64,000 nucleotides of DNA, taken from contig NZ_CP021382.1 in NCBI RefSeq assembly GCF_002162135.1, forward strand, positions 1,798,001 to 1,862,000, given 5' to 3'. The DNA is from Cellvibrio sp. PSBB006. GTDB taxonomy: Bacteria; Pseudomonadota; Gammaproteobacteria; Pseudomonadales; Cellvibrionaceae. The notes under the pieces were generated by a model. It was not told where the DNA came from. It made no database searches and saw nothing but the letters and a program-made list of their open reading frames with translations. A program made the translations under genes and the position numbers. Shown here piece after piece: positions 22,261-31,809 of this stretch (position 1 is its first letter; every line of letters begins with the position of its first letter).

Positions 22261-23763
22261 TTAAATAAGTAGCTCGTTATGCTTTTTAAAGTTTAGTCCA
22301 CACCGGCGAATAAAATCAGCGAGTTGATCCATATCCTGTGATGACTTGTAGCGCGCATTTTCTTCACTATCCCCCAATGGAGGGAGAACACCATAACCGG
22401 CCAACAGGCAGGCCCACGACTTTGGCTGATAACTTAGCACCAAATTATTCATATACATGTCCTTTGCAAAATCTTTACTATTGCTCCAGAAGTGCAATAT
22501 TTTATTCAGGTTTTGCGATAAGTTAGTATTGGCCGCGTTATCCCGCCAATAGTCGGTATCTTGCCTTTGATTAGCCTTGTAATGGCAGACAATATAGTCT
22601 CTGACACCATCGAACTTCGCGTTAATTTCCTTGTTAAACTCATCCTGATATTTATTGGTATATAACCCATTCTCATAATACGTCATAAACCGTGAAATAG
22701 TATCAAAAGACAACGCCAATGCAGTGGCTTCTAATGGTTCAATAAACCCTTGGGACAAACCTACCGCTACGCAATTTTTCACCCAATGCTTTTCAACGCG
22801 ACCGACTTTCATCTGGAGGTGCCTGGCAGCAACATCACTATCAAGTAAACCCAGGTGTTGCCTTAGTTCTATTTCAGCTTGGTCTGGTGAGATGTAATCA
22901 GCGCTATACACATAGCCATTACCGTAACGATTCGTTAGCGGAATTTTCCATGCCCAACCGCTGGACAGCGCTGTTGATCTTGTCTCTGGCGGTATGACTT
23001 CCGACATCGCGCTCGGCATCACAACTGCCGCATCGTTAAATAAATTCTCTTTAAAGCTTTTAAAGCTGGCTTTCAATGCTCCCTGCAGAAGCAACGACTT
23101 GAATCCGGAGCAATCAATAAAAAAATCCGCGTCCAAAAGGCTGTCATCATCCAACCTAACTGCGGTTAATGCACCATCCGAATCATGTAACACCTCAGTT
23201 AATGTGCCATAGATCCTTTTAACGCCTCGGCTAGTAGCCTTCTCGGCGAGAAACTGCCCCAAGAGCGTAGAGTCAAAGTGATAACCATAGGCCACTCCGA
23301 ATGGGAAAGTCTCCGCAGGAATAGGGCCAAGATTTGCTCTTGTAAGATAAGTTTCCAAAAAAAAGTGATCTGGATGTACATTCGCGTTACTGCCCTGCAT
23401 CCGCGCTTTAATATTATTAAAGAACACCGGGACAGTGAAAATATCATCCGTTTGCGCTGGAAACGGATGGAAATAGGATTCAAACCCGGGGATGGACGAC
23501 CAATTAACAAATGAAATTCCATTTTTATAAGTGGCATTACAGCGAGGCATCCACTCCGACTCAGAAATATCTGCCGCATCGAAGAAGAATTTTAGATGCG
23601 GTGTAGACCCCTCGCCCACACCAATAATGCCAATATCTGTGGATTCCAATAGATAGATTTCTACATCCTTCCAACGGGAAACCAATAAATTTGCAGCCAT
23701 CCAACCTGCGGTGCCGCCACCAACAATGAGAATTTTTTCAGGCTTTTTATTTTCAATGGTCAT
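22261..23763 (-). CDS. Flavin-dependent tryptophan halogenase family protein (copy 2)
   Basis: This 500-residue protein is of the FAD-dependent halogenase family and the most divergent of the three copies. It has GGGTAGW (15-21), the catalytic Lys in ATYKNGISFVNW (Lys80), the WxWxIP signature as WAWKIPLTNRYGNG, and EPLEAT in place of EPLEST, keeping the conserved Glu. It also has an IGVGEGSTPHLKFFF block that differs from the other two. It lies 36 bases after the cupin gene and closes the halogenase-cupin-halogenase run. Substrate unknown. All catalytic residues appear intact, so it should be an active flavoenzyme. Confidence 0.91.
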   Translation of the reverse strand: MTIENKKPEKILIVGGGTAGWMAANLLVSRWKDVEIYLLESTDIGIIGVGEGSTPHLKFFFDAADISESEWMPRCNATYKNGISFVNWSSIPGFESYFHPFPAQTDDIFTVPVFFNNIKARMQGSNANVHPDHFFLETYLTRANLGPIPAETFPFGVAYGYHFDSTLLGQFLAEKATSRGVKRIYGTLTEVLHDSDGALTAVRLDDDSLLDADFFIDCSGFKSLLLQGALKASFKSFKENLFNDAAVVMPSAMSEVIPPETRSTALSSGWAWKIPLTNRYGNGYVYSADYISPDQAEIELRQHLGLLDSDVAARHLQMKVGRVEKHWVKNCVAVGLSQGFIEPLEATALALSFDTISRFMTYYENGLYTNKYQDEFNKEINAKFDGVRDYIVCHYKANQRQDTDYWRDNAANTNLSQNLNKILHFWSNSKDFAKDMYMNNLVLSYQPKSWACLLAGYGVLPPLGDSEENARYKSSQDMDQLADFIRRCGLNFKKHNELLI

Positions 23764-23799
23764 ATTCTAAAACTCACGATTGGGCACTCAACACAGCCA

Positions 23800-24816
23800 C
23801 TATTTTTTTAACTTCTCAATAAAGTTATCTTTGATAGCTCTGACATACTCTGGAGACACTTTTCCCAGGACATGCTGCTGGTGCTCAGGAATATAGGAAG
23901 CCGGATCAACACCCTGCCTAAATAAATAATGATCAAACATGCTGCGCCAAGCGTTGCGCTGTTTAGGAGTCAAATCACGCATAGCCAGAAGGGCAATATG
24001 TAAACTGTCAATTGGGCTTGGTGGTGTTGAGCCTTTGGCAGAAGAACCGTTCCACCAGTAGTTCATCAACGCATTAACTTTTTCAAGTGACTCAACATGA
24101 TGCCACCACAGCATGGGGATAAAAATCGCATCACCTGGATCAAGTTCTGCAAAGTAGGCATTAGCCAGTGCGGTTTTGAACCTGGGATAACGATCAAAGT
24201 CCGGCTCGTTCAAATTGACCATACTGGTAGGTGCACCAGCAGGAGTAAAATTCAACGGGCCCGGATATAAATTGCCGACCTGTTCCGGCGGAAACAACAC
24301 AAAGCGCCTACGTCCGGCGACAACGCAAGCAATATTGTCAGAACCATCATAGTGGGCACTGACGATGCCTTCATTGCCTATCCACAGGCGCGGCTCCATC
24401 TCAGGGAAAAAGCTGGAGGGGTTCTCATCGACCAAGCCCGGCAACAATTCTTTGGGCAAGGAGTTTTGCATGGAAATGGCGGGATACACGTCTCGGTCTA
24501 TCAATTCCAACAGCCGTCCCAAAAATAAATCCACGCGTTCCTCACCGCCAAGGTAATTCACACCGGTCATATCGTCGTTATAGTAAAAGCGCTTGTTGGC
24601 AGCGGGTGGCGCAACAAAAATACGGGCTTTTTTACCCGTGTAAAAGCGCATGAGGTAGGCGGAAAAATCCTGCGGTGTTTTTTGCGCTGCCGCTACTAGT
24701 GGCCAATTTTTGGCGAATCCACGAATAACCACCGGTTTTTGCTCAGGGGCGATCTGCTCAAAAAACTGGGTAGCATCAAGCTGTTGGTATTCTGGAATTC
24801 GTTTATATGCCGTCAT
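23800..24816 (-). CDS. Cupin-like (JmjC/FIH-type) iron-2-oxoglutarate oxygenase family protein
   Basis: This 338-residue cupin_8 protein is related to JmjC hydroxylases such as FIH. The metal site is readable: HYD (His155, Asp157) and a distal His in FIPMLWWHHVESL (239/240). That makes a 2-His-1-carboxylate iron site, so hydroxylation of a protein or small molecule is plausible. ATG at 24816 is preferred to 24822 because GAGGA lies eight bases upstream. It starts only ten bases after the stop of a halogenase gene and is followed by another, so all three are probably one transcript. Cupin-like genes of this kind often accompany TonB receptors and halogenases; their substrate is unknown. Confidence 0.87.
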   Translation of the reverse strand: MTAYKRIPEYQQLDATQFFEQIAPEQKPVVIRGFAKNWPLVAAAQKTPQDFSAYLMRFYTGKKARIFVAPPAANKRFYYNDDMTGVNYLGGEERVDLFLGRLLELIDRDVYPAISMQNSLPKELLPGLVDENPSSFFPEMEPRLWIGNEGIVSAHYDGSDNIACVVAGRRRFVLFPPEQVGNLYPGPLNFTPAGAPTSMVNLNEPDFDRYPRFKTALANAYFAELDPGDAIFIPMLWWHHVESLEKVNALMNYWWNGSSAKGSTPPSPIDSLHIALLAMRDLTPKQRNAWRSMFDHYLFRQGVDPASYIPEHQQHVLGKVSPEYVRAIKDNFIEKLKK

Positions 24817-24826
24817 AGCCATTTCC

Positions 24827-26338
24827 TCACCGGAGTTTTACGGCGCAGTGCTGCCGGATAAAATCGTCATGCCTTGGCATATTTATAACGGTTTCACGGA
24901 CGTTACGCGAACTCTCTTGCATCAACGCAGCTAAATATTGCTCATTAAATGCATCAATCAAGGGGTGATATTTCTTTGGGCGCACCTTCATTCCCTCCAG
25001 AATAGAACACCAACTATCAATAGTAAAAAGCTGACCGGGCACATGCTCTATCTGACCGCGCTCGCGGAATAAACTGATTTTTTCATGTAAGGAATCGGGT
25101 ACCGGCATAGTCTGACACCAACGCCAGAATTCAGTGTCATCACGCCCACTGGTGCAATAATGCAAAATGATAAAATCGCGAATTTCTTGATAATCAATAT
25201 TAATTTTTTGATTGAACGCCTGTTCTGTATAGGATTCAAAATCCCGATCGGGAAAATGTCGAATAAAGTGAACCAGCGTTTTATGCACCAGATGAATGGC
25301 GGTAGATTCCAACGGCTCAAGAAAACCCGATGCAAGCCCCAAGGCCAAACAGTTGTTGTGCCATATTTTGTTGCGCCGCCCGGTGGTAAATGGAATGACT
25401 CGCGGCTCACCAAGTAGTTTCCCTGTGACCGCTTTACACAAAGTATCAATCGCTTGGTCATCCGTGCAGTATTGGCTTGAAAACACGTAACCATTGCCTG
25501 TGCGATGCTGCAATGGAATTTTCCAGGTCCAACCTGCCTCTCGGGCAGTCGCTATAGTGAACGGATGCAAGCCACTCGCATTTTCTGTTTGCACGGCAAC
25601 GGCGCGGTCACAAGGTAAATAATGCGTCCACTCTTCATAGCCAATGTTAAGGGCACCTTCAATTAATAGTCCCTTGAAGCCGGTACAATCAATAAAAAAA
25701 TCACTGGCAACAGTTTGCCCATTATCCAATTCAAGTGAGTGAATAAATTGTCGCTCATCCATCACAACCTTATTAACAGTTGCTTCCACTCTTTCTATAC
25801 CGCGCTTTTGCGAAAAATCACGCAGATAACGAGCAGCCAACAGCGCATCCAAATGTAAGGCATGACTGTAGCTGTTCAATACCCAATTTTTCTGCGGGGG
25901 CTGGCGCAGCATAAAACGCTGGTTTTCTGCCATGATCGCGCAAGGAGAATGGTCAAGCCAACGGGTGGATTTTCCATCCATTACATTTTTTAACCACAGC
26001 TGATAAAACTCAAAGCCATTAACATCCTGCCCAACACGACCAAATGGGTGAAAAAATTGCTCACCCGGTTTTAGCCAATCATCAAAGCGAATACCCAGCT
26101 TAAAAGTTGCCGACGTCGCCTCAACAAACTCCCTGATATTAATTTGACAGGTGTAGAGAAAATCCATGATCGAAGGCACAGTGGATTCACCGACACCTAT
26201 GGTGGCAATATCCGGCGATTCGATCAGGGTGATTTTTATATTACTACCCTGTAAGGCAGAAGACAGCAAGCTGGCAGCCATCCAACCGGCAGTGCCGCCA
26301 CCGACAATACAGATGGAGCTCAGGGGATTTTTTTGCAT
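24827..26338 (-). CDS. Flavin-dependent tryptophan halogenase family protein (copy 3)
   Basis: This 503-residue FAD-dependent halogenase-family protein is closest to copy 1. It shows GGGTAGW (13-19), the catalytic Lys in ATFKLGIRFDDW (Lys80), WTWKIPLQHRTGNG as the WxWxIP signature, and FLEPLESTAIHL with the conserved Glu. It begins the halogenase-cupin-halogenase run downstream of receptor copy 1, separated from that gene by a strong hairpin. No flavin reductase gene, which such enzymes need for FADH2, was found in the window, so reduced flavin must come from elsewhere in the genome. Confidence 0.92.
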   Translation of the reverse strand: MQKNPLSSICIVGGGTAGWMAASLLSSALQGSNIKITLIESPDIATIGVGESTVPSIMDFLYTCQINIREFVEATSATFKLGIRFDDWLKPGEQFFHPFGRVGQDVNGFEFYQLWLKNVMDGKSTRWLDHSPCAIMAENQRFMLRQPPQKNWVLNSYSHALHLDALLAARYLRDFSQKRGIERVEATVNKVVMDERQFIHSLELDNGQTVASDFFIDCTGFKGLLIEGALNIGYEEWTHYLPCDRAVAVQTENASGLHPFTIATAREAGWTWKIPLQHRTGNGYVFSSQYCTDDQAIDTLCKAVTGKLLGEPRVIPFTTGRRNKIWHNNCLALGLASGFLEPLESTAIHLVHKTLVHFIRHFPDRDFESYTEQAFNQKINIDYQEIRDFIILHYCTSGRDDTEFWRWCQTMPVPDSLHEKISLFRERGQIEHVPGQLFTIDSWCSILEGMKVRPKKYHPLIDAFNEQYLAALMQESSRNVRETVINMPRHDDFIRQHCAVKLR

Positions 26339-26384
26339 AGCCTGCTTCCACTCGGCGAACTATTTATCTGTGGCGATTATGACA

Positions 26385-26418
26385 AAAAAGCGCGCAGTAT
26401 TGCTACTGCGCGCTTTTT
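26385..26418 (-). terminator. Terminator between receptor copy 1 and halogenase copy 3
   Basis: AAAAAGCGCGCAGTA and TACTGCGCGCTTTTT form a perfect 15-bp stem with a four-base loop and T-rich end on either strand, 32 bases past the receptor stop. The halogenase genes downstream would be expressed by read-through or from a promoter in the short gap. Confidence 0.82.
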
Positions 26419-26449
26419 ACCGAATTTCTAATCTATTAAAAATAACAGA

Positions 26450-29400
26450 TTAGAAAGTTGCACGGACACTCAAGGCGTAACGACGGTCAGTGGTGAAGCT
26501 TAACGCATCAGTTTCTAAGCCTTCCTGGTTCATCTGATACCTGGTTTTTGTTTCAGTATCCAGCAAATTGCTGCCTTCGATACCGACTTTCCAGTTATCG
26601 TTGATGGTGTAGTACAAGCTCGCATCCATCATGCCTGACGCCTCGGCGTAAACAGGTGCGAAGTCCTCAGACTCGCGCAACGTCAACAGGTACTCAGAGC
26701 GCCATGTGTACGCAAGACGGAATGAGATATCGTTGTATTCATACATACCCACAATATTCAGGTTTTCGTCAGAGTAACCTTGTAACGGCAAACCGCTAAA
26801 TACACGGAAGGTATTGCGCTCATCAACAATCGGCTCACCAGCGGCGTTAAAGCGAGTGGTCGGCGCTATCGCACCATTAGGATCTTCCAGATCATTTTGG
26901 TCAATGTAGGTATAGTTAAACTGCAAACCTAAACCACTCCAGGCACCTGGCAACATATCGTAGAACTGCGAGTAGGAGAACTCCACACCACGGATCGTAC
27001 CCGACCCGGTATTCGCCGGACCATAGGCAGAAACAATGTTCTCTTCACCCTCGTGAGTGAAGCCTAGATCAAATTGTCTGTTACGGATGATGTTATCCAG
27101 GTCTTTGTGGAACAAGCCAACACTCATTGAGCCCGCCGGAGCGAAGTACCATTCAGTGCTCAAATCGAAGTTGACTGACTCTTCCGGTTCCAGATAGGGG
27201 TTACTGGCCTGAGCGGTCAGAGACACACTTTCGATACCAATAACCGGGTTGGTGGTCTCTTCTTCCGGCAGAGACTCATCTTGAAGCAGCGGATCAACAT
27301 CCAGGCCGAGGATCACCCGGTTGCGAGTATCCACCAGGCTTGGGTAATACAAACCTTTGGATACACCGAAGCGAACTACTACATCATCAGTAATGCCAAA
27401 GGTCAGGTTCAAGCTCGGTAAAACCGTATCGTAGTCTGTACCGTCAACCGTACTTAATTGCGCCTCACCACCAGCAAGGTTATAAACGCTCGGGTATTCG
27501 GCTAGCAGGGCTGCGGCCGTTTGCGCATTACCGCGACTGGTTTCGGGCGGCAACACCGTATAACCGGTAGATTCCAGCTTATAGTTAACATAGCGAAGAC
27601 CAACATTACCTTTAACAGGTACGGCAAGATCCGCAAACTCGAAATCACCACGCAGGTAAAATTCTGTACGCTCCTCGTTCGATTCGCTTATATCATACGG
27701 CGCAAAATGAGTACCGTTACGACTTGCCATATCTTCATAAGGAATGGCACAGCCGCCGCTCCCGTCCGCAGCGTTACCGTTAACATCACCCACGGTAGAC
27801 CAACCAGCTGCACAACCGTCGCGCAGTGTTTGGGCGTAGTTTTTTACCAAATCGACGCGAGGGAACAGGAAGCTCTGTAGATCACCCTGTAGGACTTCGC
27901 CGTTATAGAAATCTGAGAAGTCAATTCTTTCGTACAGTTCAGGATGGTTTACCGCAGCTGACGCAGGACGTTGATCATTAACCCAAGGGGTGGCAATGGC
28001 TGACCAGCCAGCATACTCGGTATCACGCACTGTCAGTGTTTTATCGGAGTAATAAACACCGCTTTTAACAGCAGTGACGACACCATCCAGGGCATATTCC
28101 ACATCAATTTTAAAGCTGTCTAATTTAGCAGTATTGAGTTCTTCCTGTTGCATGCCCGAACCGATAAACACTTCCGGTTCCAGAGCGCCTTCATTGATCC
28201 AGCCGGTAAAATCCGTATTATTCAAGTACTCGATAGTGGGGAGATCGCCACGCAAATCGAGGAAGAAGGGTAACAGCGTACCCGAAGCAGCTGCGCCGCC
28301 GCGCGTCTGACCGGACAAACTGTAGTTATGAACTAATTTTTCAGAATCAATGTGCTGATAATCAAGGCCGATTGTCAGGCGATCATTAGGCCTTAAGGTC
28401 AGATTGAACGACGTATCTTCAACCGTATTTTCGGTGTAGTTCCAACGAGTGATATAAAAGAGTGGTACTTCAGCATTGCTGCTTACACCCACACCCGACG
28501 TCAAGTGATTATTGGCATCGAAGGTTCTGGGACGCCCCTCACCCGGTTGATCCAGCCAATCATGCGAACTCCCCATAAAGCTTTTGAAGCCTTGGGCAGC
28601 GTGACCGACACGGCGCTCATCATACTCCAACGAGGCTTTGGAGTTGATATGCTCCAGAGTGGCAACAATGGTTTCATCGGTGTTAGCCCACTGTAGCGAG
28701 GTGGTAAAACCGGTACGCTCGCGGTCATTCTCAGCGGTACTCATATGATACTGAGAAGGCGTGTACCAAGTTACCCCCTCCGGTTGACCCGTAAGCCCTG
28801 TGCCTTCATAAGGCGCATCAGCAGCAGAATATTGGATACCATCAGGGTACCCCAGGTTATCGCAATTACGCCAATCAGAGGAGTTTGGAACACAAGGGTG
28901 TGAGTAAGTGCCGGGCGTAATACCTACTTGAGGAGTACCCCATTCATCATAAACGGTGGTTGTATCAACCCCGCGCGACTGGAAGTTACCCAATCCAACA
29001 CCGTCACCACGAGTTTTATATTCGGAATGCGAACCTGCAAGCAAGAAACCAAAATTACCCGCACTCGTTTCCCAACTATCTGAGAAAAGTGCAGAGAACG
29101 ACGGCGTAACTTCTTCACGAAAATCGCCATAGTTGGCTTTTGCATTGAATGAAATAATTTGTTCATCAGAATCAAACGGCTTACGGGTAATCAGATTAAC
29201 AGTACCCGCAATACCACCAGAGATCAGGTCGGCAGTCTGGTTTTTAACAACTTCCACTGCACCCAATAATTCTGCGGGAAAATCCTCGTAGCTCAGGCCA
29301 CCCCAAGGGTTCGCACTGAATGCATCGCGACCGTTAATTTCTGAACGAACACGATCAAGACCGCGCACCAATACGCCAGTACCTTCATCGGCATAGTGCT

Positions 29401-29692
29401 TGGGGTCATCAGAAGAGGCAAAGCGTTCAATCGTCACACCGGGCACACGTTGCAATGCTTCGGTTACTGATTTATCGGGCAGTGCACCGATATCAGTGGC
29501 GGTGATCACGTCTTTGACGGTGTCAGCATTTCGTTTCAGGTCCTGGGCGCTTTCGATACTGCTGCGCATTCCCATAACCACAATTTCATCAACGACTTCT
29601 GCTTCTTGAGCGAATGTCATTGCCGGAGCCAAACCGGCGACTGCGGAGCAGACAGCCAGGTTGAGCAGGTTTTTTTTAAATTGCATAGCCAT
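26450..29692 (-). CDS. TonB-dependent receptor (Xanthomonas/Caulobacter carbohydrate type), copy 1
   Basis: This outer-membrane receptor of 1080 residues is clearly paralogous to the one at 18639-21797. The signal peptide ends near APAMTFA, followed by the TonB box-like EVVDEIVVMG, then the plug (VITATDIGALPDKSVTEALQRVPG) and the barrel ending SVRATF. ATG at 29692 has AGGACC upstream. Two GACAACGTTGT palindromes in the upstream region suggest control by a LacI-type NagR regulator and so by GlcNAc. The paired receptors may take different chain lengths or forms of chito-oligosaccharide; that is inference from context. Confidence 0.94.
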   Translation of the reverse strand: MAMQFKKNLLNLAVCSAVAGLAPAMTFAQEAEVVDEIVVMGMRSSIESAQDLKRNADTVKDVITATDIGALPDKSVTEALQRVPGVTIERFASSDDPKHYADEGTGVLVRGLDRVRSEINGRDAFSANPWGGLSYEDFPAELLGAVEVVKNQTADLISGGIAGTVNLITRKPFDSDEQIISFNAKANYGDFREEVTPSFSALFSDSWETSAGNFGFLLAGSHSEYKTRGDGVGLGNFQSRGVDTTTVYDEWGTPQVGITPGTYSHPCVPNSSDWRNCDNLGYPDGIQYSAADAPYEGTGLTGQPEGVTWYTPSQYHMSTAENDRERTGFTTSLQWANTDETIVATLEHINSKASLEYDERRVGHAAQGFKSFMGSSHDWLDQPGEGRPRTFDANNHLTSGVGVSSNAEVPLFYITRWNYTENTVEDTSFNLTLRPNDRLTIGLDYQHIDSEKLVHNYSLSGQTRGGAAASGTLLPFFLDLRGDLPTIEYLNNTDFTGWINEGALEPEVFIGSGMQQEELNTAKLDSFKIDVEYALDGVVTAVKSGVYYSDKTLTVRDTEYAGWSAIATPWVNDQRPASAAVNHPELYERIDFSDFYNGEVLQGDLQSFLFPRVDLVKNYAQTLRDGCAAGWSTVGDVNGNAADGSGGCAIPYEDMASRNGTHFAPYDISESNEERTEFYLRGDFEFADLAVPVKGNVGLRYVNYKLESTGYTVLPPETSRGNAQTAAALLAEYPSVYNLAGGEAQLSTVDGTDYDTVLPSLNLTFGITDDVVVRFGVSKGLYYPSLVDTRNRVILGLDVDPLLQDESLPEEETTNPVIGIESVSLTAQASNPYLEPEESVNFDLSTEWYFAPAGSMSVGLFHKDLDNIIRNRQFDLGFTHEGEENIVSAYGPANTGSGTIRGVEFSYSQFYDMLPGAWSGLGLQFNYTYIDQNDLEDPNGAIAPTTRFNAAGEPIVDERNTFRVFSGLPLQGYSDENLNIVGMYEYNDISFRLAYTWRSEYLLTLRESEDFAPVYAEASGMMDASLYYTINDNWKVGIEGSNLLDTETKTRYQMNQEGLETDALSFTTDRRYALSVRATF

Positions 29693-29889
29693 AGTTGGTC
29701 CTATAAATCTAACTTTTTTAATAATTGCTCTCAGTCATTCGACCAAGGCGCCCCCAAACTTTCTGTCAGACCTTAGTGTTACCCGCCGCTACGATTGGAA
29801 ACATTTAACAGTGGGCGGTGACAAACAGAGCTTCATGAAAACGAAAACTTTGTCATCACAATCACTTCTTGTAGTTTTACCCCCTAACG

Positions 29890-29901
29890 GACAACGTTGT
29901 C
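29890..29901. promoter_or_regulatory. Palindromic operator GACAACGTTGTC (LacI/NagR type)
   Basis: A perfect 12-bp palindrome centred on CG, the form used by LacI-family regulators, 198 bases upstream of the receptor ATG. It resembles the ACARCGYTGT core reported for NagR in Shewanella. Regulator assignment is inference. Confidence 0.6.
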
Positions 29902-30044
29902 AACAGGAATATTGCGACGCTATGGAACGGCTTTGCGAGTGAATGGTCGCATCAAATCCCTTGAATTAGCGTAGTTTGTATGAGGCTATATGCAAATTAA
30001 TTTTAGGATGTGGAAATTTTAATGAAGAAATAGTTTGTCAAACG

Positions 30045-30056
30045 GACAACGTTGTA
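30045..30056. promoter_or_regulatory. Second GACAACGTTGT operator
   Basis: GACAACGTTGTA, a palindrome with one end mismatch, shares 15 consecutive bases with the site at 29890. Two sites 155 bp apart would allow looping by a tetrameric or paired dimeric repressor. Confidence 0.55.
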
Positions 30057-30277
30057 ACTTGGTGCAAAAAAAGCGTAAGCGCACTCTCTACAAGCAGTGT
30101 TACCAACTGCAACGAATGAAGTTGAAAACAAACTAATTGCTGCCTATGAAAAAAGAAGATTACAAATATAGTAAGCACTCGACGTGCTTCAAAAAGAGAC
30201 ATTCGAGATAATGTTGTACGAGTTTGGTGCACCACTCTTTTTGGTCGATGCACCTTAACGAAACCCTATCAGCAACC

Positions 30278-31798
30278 TCAATCGGGTAGGTTGAGTCGAT
30301 TTTTTATACTGGAAAATGCTTCCGCATGGTTTCGCCATTGACCTATGGATGAGGTAAAGATGGGTTGGCGAACCTGGCTGTTGCTGGCACTGTAGACAGG
30401 GCGTTTATTGTTATAGAAATCCAGGCATGCCGGGTTCCATGGCAGGCCGATAAAATCGAGCAGACGGCGTGTTTCAGTTTCCGGGTCGGTAACGAGGCTT
30501 TCATAACGCACATCAATGATGTTGGCCGGAAACAGCGTTTTCCAGTGAGCCATCACCTGGGCGTAGGCCTCGTAAGTATCGGCCAGTTCGTCAAGGTCGT
30601 AAGTGAATCGGAGCCCTTTGTCGAACAACTGTTTGTAGCAGCCGAACATATTGTCCAGCGGGTCTCGGGTGCAGTGAATTATTTTTGCATTGGGTAAAGC
30701 CAGATGAATTACGCCTAAGGCTTTGTAGTTCATCAGCATTTTGTCGGTGAAGTGTTTTGTTTTTTGTAAGCGCTGCGTCAATGCCAGATATTCTATGCCA
30801 ATCTGTTTCCAGTCCTCTGCGTTGAAGTGCGTCGTCCATAAGGGATAACGTAAATTCATTACTTTGGTTTGCAGAACACTGGCAACGGCCCTGGATAAAG
30901 CCATCAATTCTTCACCACCGGTTACATCGGGGTGACTGGAAATAATCTGCTCAACCAATGTGGTACCGGAGCGTGGCAGGCCGCAGATGAAAATCGGTGC
31001 CGCCGTTTTCAAATTAGATTGCTGATCGTGAAATAATGACGGGGCGAAGTATTGCGGAATATCTTTTAGTTCTTTTATCGCAGCCGCGTGGTTGTATGTC
31101 AGGGACTGGCGCTTGAGTCGGGAACCGATTGTCAGGTAGTAAAAACTTCTCTCGAAGTCCTCCAGCCGTTCCAATCCATGCGCCAGGGCATAAGAGAGAT
31201 AAATCCTATCTTCATCCTTCAAATGCGCACGGCTATACAAAGCCTCCATTTCAGCCACTTCTCCGGATGAAATAGTTTTATATAAATCCGCTCTGTTCCA
31301 ATAGGCTGGAGCAAAGTCCGATTGCTGCGCGATACAGCGATTAAAAATCGTTAAGGCTTCATCCAATTCACCGGCTTCCTTTTTCAGAACACCCAGATGA
31401 TTAAGTAAACGCACATCATCCGGTCTCACACCCAAGGCACCTTCCGCCGCCTGAATCGCACCGGCGTGGTTTCCCAATCGGTGCATTGCCTGGCTCAGGC
31501 TCATATAGGCAGGGATGTGTTGTGGTGACTCCTTGATCCAGCGGCGGCATAAACCGACCTGATCGTCATGTCGTGACGCCTGCTCCAGAAGGTCAACATA
31601 GACGGCGTATGCTTCATTGAAACCGGGCTGCTGCTTAAGAAGTTGGTAGATAAAAATTTCTGCTTCACGACGGCCTTCCGCGACAGCCTTTTCTGCCAAA
31701 CTGAAAGCCTGGTGTAACGGCATTCGCACAGCCCTACCCTGCTCAGATAACCTGAATAATATGAGTTGCTGCCAATCCATTACCGAAGACTGCTTCAT
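30278..31798 (-). CDS. TPR-sulfotransferase fusion protein
   Basis: This 506-residue, apparently cytoplasmic protein has about 260 residues of TPR-like helical repeats (ALGVRPDDVRLLNHLGVL, DEALTIFNRCIAQQSDFAPAYWNRADL). A PAPS-dependent sulfotransferase domain follows from about residue 270. Its 5'-phosphosulfate loop is ICGLPRSGTTLVEQIISSHP, and a 3'-phosphate block lies near IIHCTRDPLDNMFG. It would move sulfate from PAPS to an unknown acceptor. It starts 11 bases after the stop of the second chitinase gene, so the two are almost certainly one transcript. Such fusions occur often beside TonB receptors in Caulobacter and Alteromonas relatives, with no known role. A second in-frame ATG at 31780 is possible. 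Confidence 0.88.
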   Translation of the reverse strand: MKQSSVMDWQQLILFRLSEQGRAVRMPLHQAFSLAEKAVAEGRREAEIFIYQLLKQQPGFNEAYAVYVDLLEQASRHDDQVGLCRRWIKESPQHIPAYMSLSQAMHRLGNHAGAIQAAEGALGVRPDDVRLLNHLGVLKKEAGELDEALTIFNRCIAQQSDFAPAYWNRADLYKTISSGEVAEMEALYSRAHLKDEDRIYLSYALAHGLERLEDFERSFYYLTIGSRLKRQSLTYNHAAAIKELKDIPQYFAPSLFHDQQSNLKTAAPIFICGLPRSGTTLVEQIISSHPDVTGGEELMALSRAVASVLQTKVMNLRYPLWTTHFNAEDWKQIGIEYLALTQRLQKTKHFTDKMLMNYKALGVIHLALPNAKIIHCTRDPLDNMFGCYKQLFDKGLRFTYDLDELADTYEAYAQVMAHWKTLFPANIIDVRYESLVTDPETETRRLLDFIGLPWNPACLDFYNNKRPVYSASNSQVRQPIFTSSIGQWRNHAEAFSSIKNRLNLPD

Positions 31799-31809
31799 CA
31801 GTGACGGGC

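Larger units (their letters stand above)
29693..30277. other. Regulatory region upstream of receptor copy 1
   Basis: This 585-base AT-rich region has no supported gene. It carries two copies of AACGGACAACGTTGT 155 bases apart (palindromes at 29890-29901 and 30045-30056). Confidence 0.6.
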
